Source: Zygnema cylindricum (lineage: Eukaryota > Streptophyta > Zygnematophyceae > Zygnematales > Zygnemataceae). Taken from it: 64,000 bases of DNA. Below the pieces are notes generated by a model. The model ran no database searches and was not told where the DNA came from. It saw nothing but the letters and a program-made list of their open reading frames with translations. The stretch lies in the NCBI GenBank assembly GCA_037447655.1, contig JBBHKE010003037.1, forward strand, positions 124,001-188,000, given 5' to 3'. Positions 57,484-64,000 of the stretch are shown one piece after another (within the stretch, counting starts at the first letter, position 1; each line of letters starts with the position of its first letter). The position numbers were made by a program, and so were the translations under genes.

Positions 57484-58930
57484 CATTCTTTGGATTCCCT
57501 TATTTGCAGTGAAGTAAACTTCATCCCCATACTTAGCTATAAAGACTCCCTTTGTAGTGAAGGTATCAAACTCTTTGTCATCTAAAACAGATGTAGAGAC
57601 AAGATTTTTACTCAGCTGATGAATATAGAGAACATTTGAGAAAGTGAGTATAGAAGTCTTACCCTCACCTAAAACTTTCAGATCTACCGATCCCAATAGA
57701 TCTGTAGTAACCACTCTCCCATCCCCATACTCTATTTCTACAGTAGGCATTTTCCTTAGCTTAGTGAAGAGGTCTTTATCACGACACATATGCATGGATG
57801 CACCTGAGTCGATGATCCATCCTTCCTGTGGAGCTTCTCGAATTGCTTCAAGGGCACACTTTTGTCTCCGAGGGATCTCCTTCTCCTCTAGACTCTCGTC
57901 AAGAAGAAGCTCCTCATCATTGTTAGAGGACTCGTCTTCAATCTCTCCTATCACCTTTGTGACCAAAAGTGCCTTTTTCTTCCCCTCCAAAAGAACCCCC
58001 TCCATGGTTCTCTTAGAGCCTCAGCTGCGATAGCGTGACAAAATCTGCGATAAAGTGTCCCGACTTTTTGCAAAAATGACATAGGCCCTTTGGGGGCCTC
58101 GGTCCTCCAGGCTGAACTCTTTCTCCTTTGTATGGTTTTTTTCTGGTCCAGTTTCCACCTGTCCCCTCTGGCGGGTAGAGGTTGAACGCTCTTTCCTCCT
58201 CTCTTGATTTCAATCATGTTCTCCTGCACAAGTATCATGCGGACCACATGAACTATCAGTCATTTCCTGTACTCTGTACAGTATATTCTCATACACGTCG
58301 TGTAACTTCATGATGAGAGTGTTAACCTTTATCTTCATTGTACCTATCCATTTGACACTCTCCAGCTCCATATACTAACAAGAAAGATCATTACAGTAGT
58401 CTAACATCTTTCACTTTTTGTAAGTATAATTTCCTAACTTTTGCTCTGCCAACTGAAGCCCCGGAATTGTACCAGCTCTATATATCTCTATCAAACTCAC
58501 CCACATTTCCTCGGCCTTGTAAACGTGAAGGTGGGGAGTTACCAAAGCTTGTGTGAGGTGTCCCAGAATGTAGTCCTTGGCAGTCATGTTGGTGTCTTCC
58601 CACATTTGAGTATCGGTCTCCACGGTCTTCACGATCGCCGCTCCGGGTGTCATGGGAATAGAAGCAATAAGAGTAAAACGAGTCTCCTTTTCTTTCACCT
58701 TTTCGGATACACTGCTGTCCCCATCATCTGCCTCCTCTGTTGCAGTAGATGGTGCTACAGAAAACCTTATTTCACCAAATCCCGGTGGTGTTCCCTGAGG
58801 TGGACGTTTCACTTGTCCACTAACAATACCTCAGTATCGTTTTTCACACAAAGCCCCTGTCATCATGGCTTCCCAATAGATAAATCATGATCGATTGAAG
58901 TTGGGCACCCTAGAGGGTGGGCTCATAACT
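57484..58930 (-). pseudogene. Copia B gag, protease and start of integrase (5' part)
   Basis: Gag start region next to the primer site reads MSPPSRVPNFN (58922 downward) but meets a stop shortly after. Then NMTAKDYILGHLTQAL, IEIYRAGTIPGLQLAEQK, a damaged knuckle CHFCKKSGHFIADF (last Cys lost), an acidic segment, EIPRRQKCA, and the protease site GWIIDSGASMHMC (57815). The frame runs on to FTANKGIQRM at 57484, where element C is inserted. Confidence 0.9.
58916..58930 (-). other. Primer-binding site of copia B
   Basis: AGTTATGAGCCCACC on the - strand: two G-to-A changes from the tRNA-iMet complement. It abuts the LTR end TTGCA and contains the likely gag ATG. Confidence 0.8.
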
Positions 58931-59916
58931 TGCAATTCTGTGTCCTCCATTTGACTACAGAATTTAGGAAGCCTCTAGATAGTTATTAACTAACCCACTT
59001 TCAATGGCAACCACTGCTACCAAAGCAAAGAAGCAGACAATGTGACTACACTTGTGTGCAGCGTGAACTCCCTTGAGTCAGTAGGAAAAAGAATCTCTGA
59101 AAACGCCCAACCAAGCGATAAGTTATGAGGCAGTAAAAATGCCAATTTGTAAAAACTCTCAAAGGGAGAGGTGAGTGCCTACCAAAATTTACTAAATCCT
59201 GATTCCCTCTAATAACTCCTATCTACTGAAGTACACACCAATCAGAATACTCTACCGTACCAATAAGTACTACTGCCGGTGTACCTTTTGTACGGCTTAT
59301 GTACGTCAAGGCTATTAAGCGGACGCGTGTCCACTTTTCACTCGTCCATACGTTCCTCAAATTCCCGCGACCGAATGATATCTCTCCACGTGGCGCCAGG
59401 TCATGCCACGTCACTAAATGCCAAAGTGACCATTGCGCGATCCCGACGATGATGTGCGCCGTCGGATAGAATTTCGTATTTGATCTCAACTGTTAAAACA
59501 AATGTCTGATTCATTTGTTTTGGCGGAATCATATTCGTACTGTAATTAATCCGCTCCATGTACTTATGTCTGTATTTTCTTTAATCAAAATAACTACCGT
59601 AACAATGTTTAAGTATTTATCAAACCCTTTATACTCTAACGAACTTCTACGACAAAACGGTTAGAGCTAACGGCTACTCCCTGCTTTGGCAGTCGGGGGT
59701 TTGAGTTCTGTTGGACTCAACCTTTTGTTGAGAGTGACTTAGGTCACTCTTTAGTCCTGCACAAGTGAAGCTGAGGCATCCATGGCTCCATTACTCTCTC
59801 TCTCTCCTTTAGTGACTACAACAAGTATGGGGGAGGGAGAGAGAGGTGGAGACAGACTGCTTGCACTCTCTTCACTATTTATCTAATTTAGACCTAAAAT
59901 ATACTTATTTTCAACA
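58931..59916 (-). repeat. 5' LTR of copia B
   Basis: 986 bp, TGTTGAAAATAAG start and GAATTGCA end on the - strand. GTAC cluster 59255-59305 and ccacgtggcgcc at 59388. The 3' LTR of B is not found intact; only an inverted fragment at 48087-48549 lies beside the 3' part. Confidence 0.9.
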
Positions 59917-60623
59917 GTACCTTCTCACCGCGTATGGAATTTTATGCGTACAAAGGACCTGGGGAACAATCATAATTGTTACGTCAAGCTGCATCCTCAC
60001 GTCTTGCCATTTGTGGAGGTGGTTGAGGACCACTACCGATACCGGGTGGACGTCCCCGGGTTGCTTCAAAAATATCACCTATGGGATGTTCGCCTCCATG
60101 ATATCATTTCACAGGCTGAAGTCACGCCCGAGGTGCGAGCACTTAAATTGGTTGAAAGAACGCATTGCAGCGGGCCCGAGCTGCGAAGGAGCACGTTTCC
60201 TTCAAATTGAGGAACAAACCGCGGTGGGATGCCGAAGCGGAGGAAGAAGAGGAGGTACCAACGGAAGCGACTCCGGCTTCCCCGAGTCAAATACAGGTCG
60301 CAGCTGTACCGCAACTATATTGGCCAAAAACAGTAGCACCGCAGAGCGACCCCAAGGAAAGAGACGAACAACTGAGGTGGCGATCACCCGCCGGCGGCTG
60401 CCAGAAGTCGATCATCACACTAGCCTCCTGGAAAAGAGATGTAAAGAAATGCAAAGCTACATCGATGACCTGCCTGATAACCACCAACCATTCTTTCGGA
60501 GGTTCAATGCGCTCCATCAAGAGTTCCAGGATTAGTGCAGCGAGATGGATCAAATACTTCGACAAATGTAATTTCCCTAAAAAGCAACATTCATCGGGAC
60601 GCTGAATTCTTAGTGGGAGGCAC
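59917..60623 (+). pseudogene. Unidentified retroelement coding remnant before an LTR
   Basis: Three overlapping frames have protein-like texture. One reads CYVKLHPHVLPFVEVVEDHY and RYRVDVPGLLQKYHLWDVRL to a stop at 60210. Another, from 60165, reads KEHVSFKLRNKPRWDAEAEE with an acidic run. A third runs to 60535 with LEKRCKEMQSYIDDLPDNHQ. It ends at a purine tract (agtgggagg, 60612-60620) next to an LTR, so it is probably the last coding part of an LTR element. No domain recognised; frameshifts are likely. Confidence 0.5.
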
Positions 60624-61074
60624 TGTAATAGGGTTACGGAATGGAAGCAGAGTTGAGAAGCTGCTGTAATTGCGATGCTAGAGCAGCGCAACTGCGATAT
60701 CAGACTAGCGCAGCATAGCAACGCAACTTAACAGTATAGTAACGTAGCAAAATGTAGATTGTATTGTATAGTTCTAGAACCTAGTGTGGATAGGATGCAA
60801 TTAATGAAGAGTGTCCACGTGCACATAGTTGACCAACTGTAGCATCGGATTGACTAGTAAGAAACTAGTTTAAATAGTGGGTGGATTTAGTGAAGAAAGA
60901 CTCTTTTGATAGTAGACTTCTGACAGTGAGGAATCAATCGTGTAATCTCTTCTTGAGTAATAAAGTTCTAGATTTTCCTTGTGTGCACTGTGTGACCCTA
61001 CTGTTGCTACTAGTGAATTTTTGGGAACATTCCGTTGTGCATTGTGGACGTGGTGTCTGGGTTACTGTTTTACA
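60624..61074 (+). repeat. 451-bp LTR of an unclassified element
   Basis: TGTAATAG...TGTTTTACA, with inverted TGTAA/TTACA ends, a preceding purine tract, gcagcgcaac-type repeats near its start (60660-60730), a TATA-like tttaaata (60869) and aataaa (60958). It joins copia D pol at 61075. Confidence 0.75.
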
Positions 61075-61919
61075 CATGTCAGTATTGTTCCCACCCAAAT
61101 GCAACCATATATCTCTAGTCTCTATGAGATATCTAAGTACTCTCCTAGTTGTCTCCCAATCTTTCTTATTGGGAGCATTCAAACTCCTACTTAGTACTCC
61201 TATAGCTGCGGCTATGTCCGGACGGGTACAATTCATAAAATATATTAGGCTGCCCACTACTTGTCTATAAGGGATGGTCTACAAAAATCTTTTCTCTTCC
61301 GGGCCTACCTCATCATCCAAGATTATAACTCCCTCTTCCACACTCCCCTCACTTCCCTTCTTTAGTTACAAAGGAGTGGTACAACTATTAGCCTCCATTT
61401 GGAATATTTCTAACATGTTTCCAATGGCCTCTTTTTGAGTTAATCTTATTATCTTTCTATCTTTGTCTCTCTCTACCTGAATTCTCAAAATATACCCTCC
61501 TTCTCCCATATCGTTCATCTCAAATCTTCCCTTTAGATCATTTTTCAACTTGTTTATTTTATCGATAGATTTACTTAAAACAAGGAAATCATCAACATAA
61601 ATTGCAAAAAAAATAATTCTTTTCTCATCTTCAAACAAATAAATTGAGTGATCTGAGCTGATCATATCCCAAACCTGTAATAAATTTATCGAGCTTCTTG
61701 TTCCATACTCGGGGCACCTGTTTCAGCCTATACAAAGATTTGAACAATCAGCATACCTTGCTCTCCTCCCCTTGCTCCACAAATCCTTCGGATATCGCAT
61801 AAAAATCTTTTGTTTCAACTCTCCATGTAGGAAGGCCTTCTTGATGTCCATCTCATGCACTTCCATATCTTCTGCTTCCGCCATACTGAGAAGTTTCCGA
61901 ACAGAGGGAAACTTGACGA
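61075..61919 (-). pseudogene. Copia D RT-RNase H fragment (left part)
   Basis: From 61919 down: KFPSVRKLLSMAEAEDMEVH, EMDIKKAFLHGELKQKIFM, FAIYVDDFLVLS with YVDD intact, DMGEGGYILRIQVERD, and YFMNCTRPDIAAAIGVLSRS to LHLGGNNTD at the left edge. Stops and small deletions throughout. The left edge is joined to the 451-bp LTR. Confidence 0.85.
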
Positions 61920-62925
61920 TGTTGTCCATAGCCTATTTCAGCCATGGATTACCCTCGGAAGCACCACAGACTACCCCTCAAACAGTTGTGTTTCAGACAG
62001 CACAAATTACTCCACAATAAACAAAATATCCTCAAACTACACCAATAGGCATTATACTATAGACACTTTAAGCTCCCAAACTTACAGCCAAATCCACAAA
62101 GAAATCTAGAAGATGTAAGCTCCAGAGTTTCACAAAAACAGCTGACAACTTCACAAACAAACCACTTAGACCTCACACAGAATCTTACAGAGATAACATT
62201 ATAGAATGAAACTGCACACACATATAGATTCTATATTATATAATAACTTCACAAAGTGTCACATGAAAGCACCAAAGGGGGTGATCACACCAACAGGTCA
62301 AAGATGCAGAAAACAGTTTGCCATTGCTTTGATAAACTTGACTGTGATGATGAGAATAAACTAAGTCCTATAATTTATACACTTAGGCTCACTACTGATT
62401 GTACGGAGGCATACCAGTCGTACACTAACTACCAGCTACCTTTATTAATGTTAGTATACTAGAATTCTCCTATATATTGTCAGAATGAGTAAATCTACAC
62501 TAATAACTAATACACATAAAGACAAACCATTGTTGTTTCAAATATTTACAAGTACACGCAATCTAACAAAATTGTATACTGAGTCACTCAGTGAAACGAT
62601 GTCATGTCATCCAAATAAACCGTACCGTAATCGCGTCTTTTGAAATAAATCCAGCGTGTCACATATAAGGTACACGTCATTTGCGATAAATGTCATCTGT
62701 CGAATTTGATTCCGTACGGTCGACGTATTATTTTAAAACATTTCGAATACTAATCGTCGGATCTCTTTGCGATCCGCCGTCCATTTCCTAGCGCATTCCG
62801 CGCCACTCAATTAATCCATTAATTTTACTGGTACATTTAATTCCCCCAAATAACGTACGCCTCATACCGTATTATCAAGGCAATATTAAAATGGGTGTGT
62901 ACGAAATTAAGTTTTTAAAACAAAA
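61920..62925 (-). mobile_element. Solo LTR (A-type copia) inserted in copia D RT
   Basis: 1,006 bp, flanked by an exact 5-bp duplication gacga (61915-61919, 62926-62930). On the - strand it begins TTTTGTTTTAAAAA (A1 3' LTR: TGTTGTTTTAAAAA) and ends GGACAACA. Its terminal ATG frame is short, MAEIGYGQ followed by the split Gln codon, matching the LTR-internal gag start of A1. Removing the insert restores FASVVKFPSVRKLLS. The block tgtacggaggcataccagtcg (62399) matches tgtacggaggcattcc in A1. Confidence 0.9.
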
Positions 62926-63207
62926 GACGACCGAAGCAAAAGTCTCCTCGTAGTCAATTCCCTCTTTCTGGGTAAATCGTATCGCCGCTAACTGAGCCTT
63001 GTAGCGCTGAATGGTGTTATCCGCGTTGAGTTTCAATTTGAATACACACTTACACCTAATAAGCTTCTTATCAAGGGGACAGTCCACCAATTCTCATGTA
63101 TTGGCTGCCACAATCGAAGCCATCTCCTTATTAATGGTTGTCTTCCACCGTTTCCTCTCAAGACATTTCATCGCCTCACCATAAGTCTAGGGTTCATCAG
63201 GATGAGA
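62926..63207 (-). pseudogene. Copia D RT fragment (right part)
   Basis: RT N-terminal side: SHPDEP near 63190, WKTTINKEMASIVAAN, CKCVFKLKLNADNTIQRY, QKEGIDYEETFASVV. It continues across the solo LTR into 61919. The right edge is interrupted at 63208 by a C-type LTR. Contains stops. Confidence 0.85.
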
Positions 63208-64000
63208 TGTAGAAATTAATGGTCCATTTAAAGTTTTTTCTAGGTCGAAATAGAAATATAAAAAGAAGCCGAGGCACTCTACCTCTAACTTCTCTCTTCA
63301 AACTCTCAAACTTGTCGTAGTCACTAAGAAATTGGAGAGGGAACTAGAGCCATGGCTACCTAGGCTATCCAGAGGTTTACGCGAAAAAAATATTGATTAG
63401 GGGTTTATTAACTAAAAGGTATGTGCCGGCCACAGGATTTGATCCTGGTACCTACCGGACGGCAAACAACCGGTAGGCGGTAGCCTTGAAGTTAAGTCTT
63501 TAACTAGTGTTACATACTATATGGTTTGATATTTAATTAAACATTGCCAGGTAGGATAATTCATTTAATTGTAACTGTTTACGGGAGACATAGATCCATT
63601 AATGTAAAAGTACGGATTACGGTACGGATAAGAAACCAATACCGCGCATATATTTCTTTAATGAAACGAATACCGCTCATGTATTTATTACGGATACGAT
63701 TAAATGTGAATTTAATCTGACGGCCAGAATTAACGCCGATATCGCGGAAGAGGATTTCGGCGGTTTGTGATCATCGCCACATAAGATGACACGTGGCGAA
63801 ATTACATTAGATCGCGGCATCTCCGAGGATTACGGGAGCGAATCCGGACATACCACGTGTCGACATTTAGGCCATGTCGTACAGTGTCCGTACAAAAAAT
63901 ACACCGGCAGCTGTACTTTTGTGTACGGAACAGTAATCTGATTAGCTCCGTACATCAATAGATAGAGTCTGTGAGAGAGATAGGACTTAGAAAAATTAGG
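63208..64000 (+). repeat. Copia LTR (C/E type), running off the window
   Basis: Begins TGTAGAAATTAATGG, identical to the start of LTR E, but on the + strand; it contains the inverted GTAC cluster (63880-63935) and cacgtggcg (63791). The window ends before the LTR does, so whether it is solo or part of a + strand element cannot be told. Confidence 0.88.

Noticed and set aside
59223-59489. Minus-strand 88-residue frame
   Set aside because: It lies wholly in LTR B over the GTAC/G-box module and is not open in sister LTRs.

Overview
This is eukaryotic intergenic DNA made almost entirely of decayed, nested LTR retrotransposons. I find no host gene, rRNA, tRNA gene or CRISPR array. Base composition leans AT. 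Two 10-base N gaps (1002-1011 and 47121-47130) mark scaffold joins. Three things point to the green lineage, possibly a charophyte (streptophyte) alga or an early land plant: Ty3/gypsy elements carrying a C5 cytosine methyltransferase (known from charophytes and dinoflagellates), embedded plant-type TTTAGGG motifs, and CAG-to-TAG decay suggesting CHG methylation. Species assignment is inference.

Layout. 1-3860 is simple-sequence DNA: a pyrimidine tract, then a 17-bp G4-prone minisatellite split by an 834-bp hAT-like element with an 8-bp target duplication. 4107-5205 is a solo copia LTR. 6.9-17.4 kb is an old gypsy copy (G3, + strand) whose gag is interrupted by a 5.6-kb copia (A1, - strand). 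Copia A2 (- strand) runs 17.4-22.2 kb. Gypsy G1 (+) runs 22.2-31.07 kb. Copia 3' remnant E (-) spans 31.07-32.33 kb. Gypsy G2 (+) spans 32.33-42.13 kb. Then come a copia pol fragment, a decayed copia H and chimeric LTR pieces up to 48.55 kb. Copia C (50,186-57,483, -) sits inside copia B (48.55-59.92 kb, -), and C is itself interrupted by a solo LTR. The window ends with a gypsy-like 3' end plus LTR (59.9-61.07 kb), a copia fragment D holding another solo LTR, and the start of a further LTR.

The most notable system is gypsy family G (G1, G2, G3). Assembled across copies its order is LTR - gag (two CCHC knuckles) - aspartic protease - C5 DNA methyltransferase - reverse transcriptase/RNase H - integrase with GPY/F-like region - PHD finger - polypurine tract - LTR. 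An element that encodes both a DNA-methylation writer and a histone-reader-type PHD finger is, as far as I know, undescribed as a combination. Both longer copies are pseudogenes, but the domains are readable.

The copia families share a primer site complementary to the anticodon arm of initiator tRNA-Met (half-tRNA priming). In the A-type family the gag reading frame starts inside the LTR and reads through this primer site; in the C-type family the AUG of the primer site is the likely gag start. Their LTRs also share a GTAC-box plus G-box module. Several nested insertions are proven by 5-bp target duplications and by exact restoration of reading frames when the insert is removed.
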